A stretch of DNA of 64,000 bases from Brooklawnia sp937867175 (GCA_036821905.1 DAISIR010000002.1:246785-310784); one strand, 5' to 3'; positions 19,401 through 29,261 are shown, numbered from the stretch's first letter. Numbers and translations are program-made. The notes: generated from the sequence alone by a model not told the origin.

Positions 19401-19820
19401 ATCCTGGCCACCGAGGGCACGGCGTCCATGTTGTCGTTGCACGGGGTGGACGCCCGACCGGTGCGCAAGCACTCCGAAGGCAGGGGCCCGAACGGCGAGC
19501 CGACCATCGTCGAGTTGATCACCCAGGGCAGGATCGGGCTGATCCTCAACACCCCGTCCGGCGAAACGGTCGGCGGCTCGCCGCGCCGCGACGGTTACCG
19601 GATCCGCACCGCCTCGGTGCTGCACCGGGTGCCCTCGATCACCACCGTGCAGGGCCTCGAGGCCGCGGTGCAGGGTATCGAGGCCGTCCAGCTCGATCAG
19701 GTGGACGTCCGTTCACTGCAGGAGTGGGCGCAGGACATTCGTGCCGCACAAGAAGCCGGGATTGCCAGCACGGGCGGCTCATCAAGGCAGAATGAGGGGC
19801 ATGGGTTTGATCTCCAATGA
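16437..19820 (+). CDS. carB: Carbamoyl-phosphate synthase large subunit
   Basis: Makes carbamoyl phosphate from bicarbonate, ammonia and two ATP. It has 1127 residues with the classic duplicated layout. The two ATP-grasp halves each start with a related segment (VIGSGPIVIGQAAEFDYSG at residue 11 and ILGSGPNRIGQGIEFDYSC near 562). A C-terminal MGS-like regulatory domain (from about residue 960, FVSVANRDKRNVIFPIKRL) binds allosteric effectors in relatives. The start overlaps the carA stop and its 3' end overlaps pyrD by 20 bases. Confidence 0.98.
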   Translation: MPRRTDIESIMVIGSGPIVIGQAAEFDYSGTQACRVLRAEGFRVILVNSNPASIMTDPEFADATYLEPITPAFVERIIAKERPDALLATLGGQTALNTAVTLHDNGVLERHGVELIGASVDAIKRGENRQQFKQVVEDLPEFPGGRAECARSYICHTLEDIRAAGEELGLPVVLRPSYTMGGVGSGFANDAAELERLGRIGLEASPVSEVLIEESILGWKEFELEVMRDRSDNVVVVCSIENFDPMGVHTGDSITVAPAMTLTDREYQHMRDVGIAIIRAVGVDTGGCNIQFAIQPQTGRMIVIEMNPRVSRSSALASKATGFPIAKIAAKVAVGYTLDEIKNDITRQTPASFEPTLDYVVVKVPRFAFEKFPNADAQLTTHMKSVGEAMSIGRNFTEALGKALRSMEDPDAPFSFAGQPADVDELLRQIRKPRDGRIQSMMQALRAGATVEQVSAASKVDEWFVDQMLLIKQVADRLRAAPGMTAELLREAKRHGLSDVQIADIRNTSPELIRQLRWSLGVRPVFKTVDTCAAEFAAQTPYLYSSYDEETELQPRTRPAVLILGSGPNRIGQGIEFDYSCVHAAMALSDHGYDSIMVNCNPETVSTDYDTSDRLYFEPLTLEDVLEVYQAELQMGPVAGVIVQLGGQTPLKLARALEAAGVRIVGTSPAAIDLAEERGAFGRVLARAKLPSPKHGMAESYEQARGIAEEIGYPVLVRPSYVLGGRGMEIVYNDEALRTYIENSTLISPDTPVLVDRFLDDAIEIDVDALYDGHELYLGGVMEHIEEAGIHSGDSACSLPPSTLGKAVLDQIRVSTEAIAKGIGVQGLINIQYALAGDTLYVLEANPRASRTVPFVSKATDTQLAKAATLIMLGATICELRADGMLRRHGDGAAIWHGMPIAIKEAVMPFSRFHTMEGSVMDSLLGPEMRSTGEVMGLSPTFGMSYAKSQVAAHGSLPTSGTVFVSVANRDKRNVIFPIKRLADLGFTILATEGTASMLSLHGVDARPVRKHSEGRGPNGEPTIVELITQGRIGLILNTPSGETVGGSPRRDGYRIRTASVLHRVPSITTVQGLEAAVQGIEAVQLDQVDVRSLQEWAQDIRAAQEAGIASTGGSSRQNEGHGFDLQ

Positions 19821-20907
19821 CGAACTGGTTGTTCGGCTCCTACTGACCGGCTACCGGGGGCTGGTGCGTCCTGCCCTGTTCACCTCCGCCAGCGGTGATC
19901 CCGAGGAGATTCACTCGCAAGTGATCGCGCTGCTGAGCGAGTTGCCCGATGCGCTGATCCAACGTATCCAGTCTCTGCTGGGTGCGCGCCGCAACCCGAT
20001 CGAGGTGGCCGGAATCCGGTTCCCGGGCCGCGTCGGTGTGGCGGCCGGCCTCGACAAGGACGGCGCCGCGGCGCGCAGCTGGGCGGCGCTCGGGTTCGCG
20101 TTCGCAGAGTTGGGCACCGTGACCGCGCACGCCCAGCCCGGCAACCGCCAGCCCAGGATCTTCCGGTTGCCGCACAGCCACGCCATCATCAACCGGATGG
20201 GCTTCAACAACGCTGGCGTCGAGGCGCTGGCCGCCCGCCTCGACCAGTGGGGTGTCAAGCGCGGACGCAACATGCTGGACGGTCCGATCGGTGTGTCGAT
20301 CGGCAAGACCAAGGTGACTCCGATCGACCAAGCCACCGAGGACTACCTGTTCTCGTTGCGGACCATCGCACCGTACGCCGACTATGTCGCGATCAATGTC
20401 TCCAGCCCCAACACCCCCCAACTGCGCAGCCTGCAAGCCCGTGACCTGTTGAGTGAGCTCACCGGTGCTCTGGTGAACACCGCGCGCGAGTTGGATCCCG
20501 CCGATCCGGTGCCCATCTTCGTGAAGTTGGCCCCGGACCTGTCGGCCCATGATTTGGCCGGGCTGATCGAGGTCTGTGAGGAGACCGGGGTCTCGGGCCT
20601 GGTGGCCACCAACACCACCACGGCGCGGGAATTCCTGCACCCTTCGGAGTTGCATCTCGCCAGCCAGGCAGGCGGCCTTTCGGGTGCCCCGCTGACACGC
20701 AAGGCGCTTCGAATGGTCGAGGCGACTGCGAATCGCACGCAACTGCCCATCATGGGCGTCGGCGGTATCATGACTCCTGCCGACGCGCAGGCCTTCTTTG
20801 ACGCTGGCGCGTTGCTGGTGCAGCTCTACACCGGGTTCATCTTCAACGGTCCGGCGCTGGTGCGTGGTATCAACACCCTCACTCTGCCTGACAGGGCCCG
20901 CCGGTGA
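19801..20907 (+). CDS. pyrD: Dihydroorotate dehydrogenase, class 2 (quinone-linked)
   Basis: Oxidises dihydroorotate to orotate with FMN and membrane quinone. The 368-residue length and an N-terminal helix region (residues 1-40) indicate class 2. Motifs visible are ELGTVTAHAQPGN, AIINRMGFNN, NVSSPNTPQLRSLQ with the catalytic serine region, and the C-terminal IMGVGGIMTPADA and QLYTGFIF. ATG 19801 gives MGLISNDELVVRLLLTGYRG and lies within carB, with GAGGGG just upstream. A 4-base overlap joins it to pyrF. Confidence 0.96.
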   Translation: MGLISNDELVVRLLLTGYRGLVRPALFTSASGDPEEIHSQVIALLSELPDALIQRIQSLLGARRNPIEVAGIRFPGRVGVAAGLDKDGAAARSWAALGFAFAELGTVTAHAQPGNRQPRIFRLPHSHAIINRMGFNNAGVEALAARLDQWGVKRGRNMLDGPIGVSIGKTKVTPIDQATEDYLFSLRTIAPYADYVAINVSSPNTPQLRSLQARDLLSELTGALVNTARELDPADPVPIFVKLAPDLSAHDLAGLIEVCEETGVSGLVATNTTTAREFLHPSELHLASQAGGLSGAPLTRKALRMVEATANRTQLPIMGVGGIMTPADAQAFFDAGALLVQLYTGFIFNGPALVRGINTLTLPDRARR

Positions 20908-21725
20908 TTCCATTCCGCACTCGACTTGCCCGGTCGGTTGACCAACGCGGGAACCTCTGCGTGGGCATCGATCCCCACGAGTCGCTGGTTCGGGCGTGGG
21001 GCCACGATTACGATCCAGCCGGTCTGGAACGTGTCAGCCGCGGGCTGGTTGAGGCGATCGGTGATCAGGTGGCGGTCTTCAAGCCGCAGTCGGCGTTCTT
21101 CGAGTGCTTCGGGTCGGCCGGCATCGCGGTACTGGCCAGAGTGCTGGACGACATCTCTCAGGCGGGCGCACTGTCGATACTCGATGTCAAACGGGGCGAC
21201 ATCGGCTCGACCATGACCGCCTACGCACATGCTTACCTCTCCGGCTCCACAGACCTGACGGCCGATGCGATCACCGTCAGTCCCTTCCTCGGCGTCGGGG
21301 CATTGCAGCCCGCGATCGATCTGGCCCACGCCACCGGACGGGGCGTCTACCTGTTGTGCCGGACGAGCAATCCGGAGGGTGACCAGGTGCAACTGGCGGC
21401 CCGTGAGGGACGAACCGTCGCCCAGCAAGTGGTGGATGCCGCCCGGGCCTACAACGACCAGGCCGGGCAACATGCGATCGGCTTGGTCCTCGGCGGCACA
21501 CTCAAACGCCTCGACCTCGATCTGACAGGCTACTTTGGTTCGATTTTGGTTCCCGGTATCGGCGCCCAAGGCGCTACCATTGACACGCTGGCGCAGTTGT
21601 TCGGTGCCGCGGCATCAAACGTGCTGCCCAGCGCATCACGGCAAGTGATGCAAGCGGGTCCCGGTGTGGCCGCGCTCAGGTCGGTCGTGAACGCGCTTGC
21701 CGAGCCTCCCACCGTCGGCTTATAG
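20904..21725 (+). CDS. pyrF: Orotidine 5'-phosphate decarboxylase (actinobacterial subfamily)
   Basis: Decarboxylates OMP to UMP, the last step of de novo UMP synthesis. It has 273 residues and belongs to the longer subfamily. The catalytic segment LDVKRGDIGST is near residue 95, preceded by FKPQSAFFECFG, and the phosphate-binding end reads ILVPGIGAQGA. The start is GTG 20904, overlapping the pyrD stop. It closes the carA-carB-pyrD-pyrF run; pyrB, pyrC and pyrE are not in this window. Confidence 0.96.
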   Translation: MIPFRTRLARSVDQRGNLCVGIDPHESLVRAWGHDYDPAGLERVSRGLVEAIGDQVAVFKPQSAFFECFGSAGIAVLARVLDDISQAGALSILDVKRGDIGSTMTAYAHAYLSGSTDLTADAITVSPFLGVGALQPAIDLAHATGRGVYLLCRTSNPEGDQVQLAAREGRTVAQQVVDAARAYNDQAGQHAIGLVLGGTLKRLDLDLTGYFGSILVPGIGAQGATIDTLAQLFGAAASNVLPSASRQVMQAGPGVAALRSVVNALAEPPTVGL

Positions 21726-21804
21726 GCTATATGATTCATGGGCCATGTCACCTCGGCACTCAGCTGACGGGGCGTGAAGAAGATGAGAAATGGAGAAATG
21801 AAAC

Positions 21805-22116
21805 GTGGCAATTCCAACTTTGTCCCCTGAGCAGCTGCAAGCTGCGCGGGCAGCTGCCACCGAGGCCCGGCGAGTTCGGGCAGCGTTGAAGAACGATGTC
21901 CGGGACGGATCGAAGACCCTTCCGCAGGCCCTCGACGAGTGCGCCCAAGACGACGTCCTTGCCCACATTCGCGTTGTCGACCTGTTGAAGGCCGTGCCAC
22001 GTATCGGCGAGAAGCGGGCCGGTGAGATAATGGCTCGCTATGACATCGCCGCCAACCGCCGCGTCCGCGGACTCGGACGCCACCAAATCGCCGGTCTCAA
22101 GGCGGAATTCAGCTGA
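21805..22116 (+). CDS. mihF: Integration host factor, actinobacterial type (mIHF)
   Basis: A nucleoid-associated DNA-bending protein specific to Actinobacteria and unrelated to E. coli IhfAB. The 103-residue protein has an N-terminal helical part and a helix-two-turn-helix core (VDLLKAVPRIGEKRAGEIMA, then NRRVRGLGRHQIAGL), which contacts DNA. The start is GTG 21805 with GGAG 9 bases upstream. It lies between pyrF and gmk, its usual place in the phylum. It is a strong phylogenetic marker for this window. Confidence 0.95.
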   Translation: MAIPTLSPEQLQAARAAATEARRVRAALKNDVRDGSKTLPQALDECAQDDVLAHIRVVDLLKAVPRIGEKRAGEIMARYDIAANRRVRGLGRHQIAGLKAEFS

Positions 22117-22120
22117 ACGC

Positions 22121-22678
22121 ATGACTGACGGTGTAGGCGCGTTCGTCATCTCTGGGCCGACGGCTGTTGGCAAGGGCACCGTTGTCACGGCCCTGAAGGC
22201 CAGATATCCGAACGTGAGGGTTTCCGTCTCGGTGACGACGCGACCACCCCGTCCCGGCGAGGTCGACGGCGTCCACTACTGGTTCGTGGACGACGCCGAG
22301 TTCGATGAACTGATCGCCGGCGGCAATTTGCTCGAATGGGCGATGGTGCATGGCACCCACCGTTATGGGACGCCGCGGCGGGCTGTGCTGGAATCGCTGG
22401 CAGCCGGACACCCAACAATTCTCGAAATTGATCTACAGGGCGCGCGGCAGGTGCGGCGGAGCATGCCGGAGGCGTATCAGGTCTTCCTCGCGCCACCCAG
22501 TTGGGACGAACTCGTCCGCCGCTTGCGCGGTCGCGGCACCGAGGATGAAGAGCAGATGGCTACGCGGCTACGCACCGCCCGACAAGAGTTGGCCGCCGCC
22601 GCCGAGTTCGACAAGGTCGTGCCAAACATCACCGTCGAGCAGGCAATTGCCGAACTGGTAGACTTGATAGGTCTGTGA
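22121..22678 (+). CDS. gmk: Guanylate kinase
   Basis: Phosphorylates GMP to GDP with ATP. It has 185 residues. The P-loop is GPTAVGKGT at residues 12-20, and the GMP-binding region includes SVSVTTRPPRPGEVDGVHYW. The lid segment RLRGRGTEDEEQMATRL follows. ATG 22121 starts 4 bases after the mihF stop, so the two are probably co-transcribed; longer upstream starts would run through mihF and are not needed. Confidence 0.97.
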   Translation: MTDGVGAFVISGPTAVGKGTVVTALKARYPNVRVSVSVTTRPPRPGEVDGVHYWFVDDAEFDELIAGGNLLEWAMVHGTHRYGTPRRAVLESLAAGHPTILEIDLQGARQVRRSMPEAYQVFLAPPSWDELVRRLRGRGTEDEEQMATRLRTARQELAAAAEFDKVVPNITVEQAIAELVDLIGL

Positions 22679-22707
22679 CCAATCACCCATTCCGCTGAGG
22701 ACGAACC

Positions 22708-23049
22708 TTGACCACACACATTCCTGAGGGCATCACCTACCCACCGGTGGACGACCTGCTGGAGCAAGTCGATTCCAAGTACCGGCTGGTCCTGTTCGCC
22801 GCCAAGCGCGCGCGACAGATCAACGCCTACTACGCGCAACTCGGCGAAGGCCTGCTGGAATCGGTGGGGCCGTTGGTCGAGACCATGCCCCAGGAGAAGC
22901 CCCTGTCCATCGCCCTGCGCGAAGTACAGGCCGGGCAACTGCAGTACACCGAGATCGACCCGGCAGCAGAGGCAGCCGCCCGCGCCGAGGCGTTCAGTGA
23001 TCCCGACTTCACCCTGACCGATCCGTTCAGCGACCTGGATCCGGCCTGA
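22708..23049 (+). CDS. rpoZ: RNA polymerase omega subunit
   Basis: Omega helps assemble and stabilise RNA polymerase by binding beta'. The 113-residue actinobacterial form is longer than that of E. coli. The conserved core reads PPVDDLLEQVDSKYRLVLFA followed by AKRARQINAYY, and later PLSIALREVQAG. The start is TTG 22708 with GAGGAC upstream. It is followed by metK after only 3 bases; coaBC, often found between these two genes, is absent. Confidence 0.95.
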   Translation: MTTHIPEGITYPPVDDLLEQVDSKYRLVLFAAKRARQINAYYAQLGEGLLESVGPLVETMPQEKPLSIALREVQAGQLQYTEIDPAAEAAARAEAFSDPDFTLTDPFSDLDPA

Positions 23050-23052
23050 TCC

Positions 23053-24246
<1,194 letters not shown>

Positions 24247-24253
24247 GCGGCCG

Positions 24254-26230
24254 GTGCTCGCCCGGGTGGCGGTGGACATCCCTCTGCCGCATCTCGACCG
24301 GCTCTTCGACTACGCCATCGACGAGTTGGTGGCAGACCAGGCGCTGCCGGGCACCCGAGTGCGCGTCCGATTCGCCGGCCGTCAACGCGACGGCTACATC
24401 GTCGAGTTGACCGAAACGACCGAGGTCGCCGGGCGACTGGCGACGCTGTCGAAGGTCGTCTCGTCCGAACCGGTCTTGAGCCCGGCCCAGATCCGGCTGA
24501 TCCGTCAGGTGGCCGACCACTACGCTGGCAGCTTCGCCGACGTGGTCAGGCTGGCGGTGCCACCTCGGCACGCCACCACTGAGAAGGCAGCGCAGCGCAG
24601 CTGGCCGGCGCCCCTGCTCGACACGATGCCCACGGCAGGTCTGCTTTCCTACCCTGACGGCCAGAGCTTCCTCAAGTCGCTGGCCGACGCCGCGCCGACC
24701 CGGGCGTTCTGGCAGGTGGCCCCGCACTTCGTCCGCGACGCCCACGGCCTCGACGACTGGACCCGCGGCATGGTGCAGGCCACCGTGGCGTCCCTTCGGG
24801 CAGGGCGCGGCGTGATCATCGTGGTGCCCGACATCCGTGACATGGTTCGAGTCCGGGACGCGCTGGGTGCGGTCATCGGGCTGGGTGCGATCGCCGAACT
24901 GCACGCAGACCTCGGCGTTTCGGCCCGCTATCGCAACTATTTGGCGATCAGCCGCGGCCAGGCGCGGGTCGTGGTCGGGACGCGGGCGGCCGTCTACGCG
25001 CCGGTGGCTGATCTCGGCTTGGTCTGCCTGTGGGATGACGGGGACGACCTGCACGCCGACCCCCGCGCCCCGTACCCCCACACCCGCGACGTCGCGGCCC
25101 TGCGAGTGGTGGCCGAACAGAGCGCCCTGCTGCTGGCGAGCCACGGCCGGACCGCCGAGGTACAGGCTTGGGCGAACCGGGGGTGGCTGGGGTTGATCGA
25201 CCTCGGTGGTGGCGAGCTGCGGCGGCGCAGCCCGGCGGTCCGCGCGACAGCCGATTCCGACTTCGCCCTCGAACGCGACCCGCGGGCCGCCAGCAGCCGG
25301 CTGCCCTCCTTGGCCTTCGACACGATCCGCACTGGTCTGGCCTCAGGGCCGGTCTTGGTGCAGGTGCCCCGCGCCGGCTACCTCCCTGTGCTGGCCTGCC
25401 AGAACTGCCGAACCAGGGTTCGCTGTCCGGCCTGCCATGGCCCGGTGCGGCTGCGTCGCTCGCGTGGCGGCAGACAGCTCGACTGCACTTGGTGCGGGCG
25501 GCTCATCACCGATTGGCGCTGCCCGGTCTGCGGTGGCGGGGAGCTTCGGGCGCCGGTGGTGGGTTCTGGGCGGACCGTCGATGAACTGGGCCGGGCATTC
25601 CCGGGCATCCGCGTGCAGGAGAGCTCGGGCGAGCGCATCCTGGCGGCAGTGGGGGAGCAGCCGGCCTTGGTGGTCTGCACGCCCGGCGCGGAGCCAGCGG
25701 CCAGTCATGGCTACGCGGCCGCCGTCCTGCTGGACGCCCACCTGCTGCTGGAACGACCCGACCTGCGGGCCGCTGAGGAGTCGGTGCGCCGGTGGATGAA
25801 TGCGATCGCCTTGGTGCGTCCGGGGGCCGAGGGCGGCACCGTCTGTCTGGTCGGACCATCCCAGCTGCGCCCGGTGCAGGCCGTGGTGCGGTTGGACGCC
25901 GGTGGTCACGCCGAACGCGAGTTGGCCGACCGGGCCGAGGCCGGCTATCCACCGGCGGTGAGGTTCGTCACCGCGGAGGGAGCGGCGAATGCGGTGCGGG
26001 AACTCATCGAGCTGCTGCCCGAGGTGCCGGGGTTGGACGTGCTCGGGCCGATCGAGCTCACCAGTCCGCTGCCGATGGGGCAGGAGGAGCCGCTTTGGCA
26101 GCTGTCCCTGCGGGTGCCGCTGGCTGAAGGGACGAACCTGGTCAGTGCCGTCAAGGGTGCCGCAGCAGTGCGCTCGGCGCGCAAGCTGGACGGCCCGCTA
26201 CGCGTCCGCGTCGACCCGGTGCACCTGTGA
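24254..26230 (+). CDS. priA: Primosomal protein N' (PriA), helicase-motif-deficient actinobacterial form
   Basis: A PriA homologue of 658 residues that should recognise forked DNA for replication restart. The N-terminal 3' DNA-binding domain is intact (VAVDIPLPHLDRLFDYAI). The zinc-binding cysteines are present: CQNCRTRVRCPAC and CTWCGRLITDWRCPVCGG. The helicase core is degraded: no GxGKT Walker A is seen, and the DEEH box is replaced by WDDGDD. Loss of these motifs is known for actinobacterial PriA, so a DNA-binding rather than helicase role is expected. The start is GTG 24254. Confidence 0.92.
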   Translation: MLARVAVDIPLPHLDRLFDYAIDELVADQALPGTRVRVRFAGRQRDGYIVELTETTEVAGRLATLSKVVSSEPVLSPAQIRLIRQVADHYAGSFADVVRLAVPPRHATTEKAAQRSWPAPLLDTMPTAGLLSYPDGQSFLKSLADAAPTRAFWQVAPHFVRDAHGLDDWTRGMVQATVASLRAGRGVIIVVPDIRDMVRVRDALGAVIGLGAIAELHADLGVSARYRNYLAISRGQARVVVGTRAAVYAPVADLGLVCLWDDGDDLHADPRAPYPHTRDVAALRVVAEQSALLLASHGRTAEVQAWANRGWLGLIDLGGGELRRRSPAVRATADSDFALERDPRAASSRLPSLAFDTIRTGLASGPVLVQVPRAGYLPVLACQNCRTRVRCPACHGPVRLRRSRGGRQLDCTWCGRLITDWRCPVCGGGELRAPVVGSGRTVDELGRAFPGIRVQESSGERILAAVGEQPALVVCTPGAEPAASHGYAAAVLLDAHLLLERPDLRAAEESVRRWMNAIALVRPGAEGGTVCLVGPSQLRPVQAVVRLDAGGHAERELADRAEAGYPPAVRFVTAEGAANAVRELIELLPEVPGLDVLGPIELTSPLPMGQEEPLWQLSLRVPLAEGTNLVSAVKGAAAVRSARKLDGPLRVRVDPVHL

Positions 26231-26239
26231 CGCCGGAAC

Positions 26240-26245
26240 TAGGCT
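26240..26245 (+). promoter_or_regulatory. Candidate leaderless -10 (TAGGCT) of fmt
   Basis: TAGGCT begins 10 bases after the priA stop and ends 7 bases before GTG 26253. No Shine-Dalgarno is present. It suggests a separate leaderless transcript for fmt-rsmB. Confidence 0.45.
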
Positions 26246-26252
26246 TGGCCGG

Positions 26253-27185
26253 GTGAGAGTGATCTTCGCCGGCACACCGGACGTTGCGTTGCCAAGCCTG
26301 CGTGCCATCGTTGACGCCGGCCACCAAGTGGTGGGCGTGCTGACCCGTCCGGACGCCCCGGCCGGCCGCGGCAGGAAGCTCGCCGCGTCACCGGTCGCCA
26401 CCTTGGCCGAATCGCTCGGGCTGCCGGTGCTCAAGCCCGAACGTCCCGACGACGCGCTGGTCGCCACGGTCGCCGGCCTCCACGCGGAGGTGGCCGCAGT
26501 GGTTGCCTTCGGAATGCTGCTGCCGCAGGCTCTGCTGGACGCGGTGCCTCGCGGATGGGTGAACCTGCACTTCTCGTTGCTGCCCCGCTGGCGTGGCGCG
26601 GCCCCGGTTCAGCGGGCCATCTTGGCTGGTGATGCCGTGAGCGGGGTGACCACCTTCCGGATCGTGAGGCAGCTGGATGCCGGCCCGATCTACCGCTCGA
26701 TGCAGGTTCCCATCGGCGCCCAGGAGACCAGCGGCGAACTGCTCACGCGCTGCGCCGAGCTGGGCGGTCCGGTGTTGGTCGACTCGCTGGCCGATGTGGC
26801 CGCAGGTGTCGAACCGGTGCCGCAATCGAGTGCGGGCGTCACACGGGCGCCCAAGATCCGTCCGGAGGACGTGCGCATCGACTGGACCCAACCCGCCCGG
26901 CAGATCGACCTGCTGGTTCGGGCGGCGAACCCCGCGCCTGTCGCTTGGACGATGCTGGATGGGCAACGCTTCCAAGTGCTCAAGGTGGCCCCTGGTGAAC
27001 GCAGTGGGCCCTCCCTCACTCCGGGAGAGTTGGCGGCCGATCGTCGGCACCTTTGGGCAGGCACCGGCAGTGCCGATCTGCAGCTGGTTGAGGTGAAGGC
27101 GTTCGGACGCAAGCCGATGGCAGGGGTGGATTGGGCACGAGGACGCCAAGGTGGTCTCCACCCCGGCACCCGGTTCGATGGCTGA
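26253..27185 (+). CDS. fmt: Methionyl-tRNA formyltransferase
   Basis: Formylates initiator Met-tRNA using 10-formyltetrahydrofolate. It has 310 residues. The N-terminal catalytic domain starts VRVIFAGTPDVALPSL, includes RGRKLAASPV, and has the family signature HFSLLPRWRGAAPVQRAIL. The C-terminal OB-like tRNA-binding domain follows from about residue 205. The start is GTG 26253. Its stop overlaps the rsmB start by 8 bases. Confidence 0.96.
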   Translation: MRVIFAGTPDVALPSLRAIVDAGHQVVGVLTRPDAPAGRGRKLAASPVATLAESLGLPVLKPERPDDALVATVAGLHAEVAAVVAFGMLLPQALLDAVPRGWVNLHFSLLPRWRGAAPVQRAILAGDAVSGVTTFRIVRQLDAGPIYRSMQVPIGAQETSGELLTRCAELGGPVLVDSLADVAAGVEPVPQSSAGVTRAPKIRPEDVRIDWTQPARQIDLLVRAANPAPVAWTMLDGQRFQVLKVAPGERSGPSLTPGELAADRRHLWAGTGSADLQLVEVKAFGRKPMAGVDWARGRQGGLHPGTRFDG

Positions 27186-28554
27186 AGCACAAGGGCCCCG
27201 GCGGCCACGACGCAAGCGCACGATTGATCGTCCCCGGTTGTCAAGCTTCGAGGCGCTGCGCCGGATCAACGGCGAAGGCGGCTACGCCAATCTGGTCACC
27301 GCTGAGGTGATTGCGGGGTTGGACGCCCGGGATGCCGGTTTCGTGACCGAGTTGGTGCACGGCACCTGCCGTCGGCAGGGCAGCTACGACATGATCATCG
27401 AACGTGCCGCTGGGCGGACGCTGAACAGCCTGCAGCCTGCGGTCGTCGATGTGCTGCGACTCGCCTGCCACCAACTCTTCGTGATGCGCGTCCCGATGCA
27501 CGCCGCGGTGGCTGCGAGTGTCGATCTTGCCGGGGTGGCGATCGGCGAACGGGTCACCGGGGTGGTCAATGCCATCCTCCGAAAACTGGCCGCAAGTTCG
27601 TGGGACGAGTGGCTGGCCGAGCTGACTGTCGGGCTGCCCGAACGGGCATCCCTCGCCATTCGCCACGCGCACCCGCAGTGGATCGTCGAGGCCTTCGCGA
27701 CGGCTCTGGCCAGCGACGATGCCGAACTGGCCACGCTTCTGGAGGCGGACAACGAACCGCCGGTGCCCATGCTGGCGGTGCGTCCCGGGCTGGCCGACGT
27801 TGCCGAGCTGACAGCGGGGGGAGCCGAACCCGCCCGCTGGTCACCCTGGGCTGCGTCCCGCCCCGGCAATCCCGGCGACCTGCCGGCCGTCAGGCAAGGA
27901 CGCGCCGGGGTCCAGGACGAGGGCAGCCAACTGGTCGTCAAGGCCGCAACCGGCGCCGGACTCCCGGAAGGTCCCTGGCTCGACCTGTGCGCCGGTCCCG
28001 GCGGCAAGTCGGCGCTGCTGCGCGGCCTCGCGCCCGGCTTGCTCGTCTCGGCCGAGGTCCAGCCGCACCGGGCCGAGCTGATCGGCCGCGCCTTGCGTGC
28101 CTATCCGCAGACCGGAACCGATGGCCGCGCCCACCAGGTGGTCGTGGCGGACGGCCGCTTCCCGGCTTGGCAGGCAGGAGCGTTCGGGTTGGTGCTCGCC
28201 GATGTACCCTGCACCGGGCTCGGGTCGTTGCGGCGGCGTCCCGAGTCGCGTTGGCGCCGCGACCCGGCCGCGCTGGGTCAACTCGTCGAACTGCAGACGG
28301 CGCTGCTGGCGTCCGCCATCGACTCAACTCAACCCGGCGGACTTGTCGCCTACATCACCTGCTCACCGCACCGCGCGGAAACCGTCGATGTCATCGCCGA
28401 GGCCCGCGGTGTGCAGCTGCTGGACGCGCCCGCCCTGCTGCCGGAGGTGCCCGCCGCGGCCAGTCGGCTGAACCCACGCTGCCTCCAGCTATGGCCGCAC
28501 GTCCACGGCACCGACGCCATGTTCTGCGCCCTGCTACGGCGGCACGGCGGATAG
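27178..28554 (+). CDS. rsmB: 16S rRNA (cytosine-5) methyltransferase RsmB/NOP family
   Basis: Expected to methylate cytosine 967 (E. coli numbering) of 16S rRNA. The 458-residue protein has an N-terminal NusB-like RNA-binding domain (about 20-150) and a C-terminal Rossmann methyltransferase. The SAM-binding motif is LDLCAGPGGKSALL. The two catalytic cysteines are C345 (ADVPCTGLGS) and C395 (ITCSPHRAE). ATG 27178 is inside the end of fmt. The stop TAG is part of the proposed -10 of rpe. Confidence 0.94.
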   Translation: MAEAQGPRRPRRKRTIDRPRLSSFEALRRINGEGGYANLVTAEVIAGLDARDAGFVTELVHGTCRRQGSYDMIIERAAGRTLNSLQPAVVDVLRLACHQLFVMRVPMHAAVAASVDLAGVAIGERVTGVVNAILRKLAASSWDEWLAELTVGLPERASLAIRHAHPQWIVEAFATALASDDAELATLLEADNEPPVPMLAVRPGLADVAELTAGGAEPARWSPWAASRPGNPGDLPAVRQGRAGVQDEGSQLVVKAATGAGLPEGPWLDLCAGPGGKSALLRGLAPGLLVSAEVQPHRAELIGRALRAYPQTGTDGRAHQVVVADGRFPAWQAGAFGLVLADVPCTGLGSLRRRPESRWRRDPAALGQLVELQTALLASAIDSTQPGGLVAYITCSPHRAETVDVIAEARGVQLLDAPALLPEVPAAASRLNPRCLQLWPHVHGTDAMFCALLRRHGG

Positions 28555-28557
28555 AAT
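28552..28557 (+). promoter_or_regulatory. Candidate leaderless -10 (TAGAAT) of rpe
   Basis: TAGAAT, one base from the consensus TATAAT, includes the rsmB stop codon and ends 6 bases before ATG 28564. The gap (GACCGG) holds no Shine-Dalgarno. This is the best example of the pattern in the window. Confidence 0.6.
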
Positions 28558-28563
28558 GACCGG

Positions 28564-29226
28564 ATGGCCATGCAAATCGCTCCCAGTATCCTGAACGCAG
28601 ACCTGGCAGACCTCGCGGCCGAGGTTGCCCGGGTACCCAGCGCGGATGTCCTGCACTTCGACGTGATGGACAATCACTTCGTCCCGAACCTGACGCTCGG
28701 ACTGCCGGTGGTCGAATCACTGATGAAGCACACCGACAAGCCGATGGACATCCATCTGATGATCGAGGACGCCGACATCTGGGCCCCGCAGTACGCCGAG
28801 GCCGGCTGCTACTCGGTCACCTTCCACGTTGAGGCCGCCCAGGCGCCGATTCGGCTGGCCCGCGAGCTGCGGAAGCTAGGTTCGCGCGCAGCCATGGCAC
28901 TGAAACCCGCAACACCCATCGAGCCCTACGCCGACATGCTCACCGAGCTCGACATGGTGCTGCTGATGACCGTCGAACCCGGCTTCGGTGGCCAGAAGTT
29001 CTTGGACATGGTGCTGCCGAAGATCCGCCGAACCCGCGAGCTGGTCAAGCGCACCGGTCAGGAGATCTGGATCGAGGTCGACGGAGGCATCTCAATGGAA
29101 ACCATCGAACGGGCCGCCGACGCGGGAGCCGATGTCTTCGTGGCCGGCACCGCCGTCTACCGCGCGGACAACCCGGACGAGATGGTCAACGCCCTGCGCG
29201 ACAAGGCGACCGCCGCCGGGCACTGA
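28564..29226 (+). CDS. rpe: Ribulose-phosphate 3-epimerase
   Basis: Interconverts ribulose 5-phosphate and xylulose 5-phosphate in the pentose phosphate pathway. The 220-residue TIM barrel has typical motifs: IAPSILNADLADL, LHFDVMDNHFVPNLTLG with metal-binding His and Asp, MDIHLMIED, MTVEPGFGGQKF, and EVDGGISMETI. ATG 28564 has no ribosome binding site. The gene is convergent with the deacetylase gene, with 18 bases between the stop codons. Confidence 0.97.
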   Translation: MAMQIAPSILNADLADLAAEVARVPSADVLHFDVMDNHFVPNLTLGLPVVESLMKHTDKPMDIHLMIEDADIWAPQYAEAGCYSVTFHVEAAQAPIRLARELRKLGSRAAMALKPATPIEPYADMLTELDMVLLMTVEPGFGGQKFLDMVLPKIRRTRELVKRTGQEIWIEVDGGISMETIERAADAGADVFVAGTAVYRADNPDEMVNALRDKATAAGH

Positions 29227-29243
29227 GCGCCGCTGCCGGGAGC

Positions 29244-29261
29244 GTCAGGCAGGCGCCTGAC
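29244..29261. terminator. Short perfect hairpin at the rpe/deacetylase convergence
   Basis: GTCAGGC (29244-29250) and GCCTGAC (29255-29261) form a 7-bp GC-rich stem with a 4-base loop over the deacetylase stop codon. No T-tract follows on either strand, so a role as bidirectional terminator is only suggestive. Confidence 0.3.
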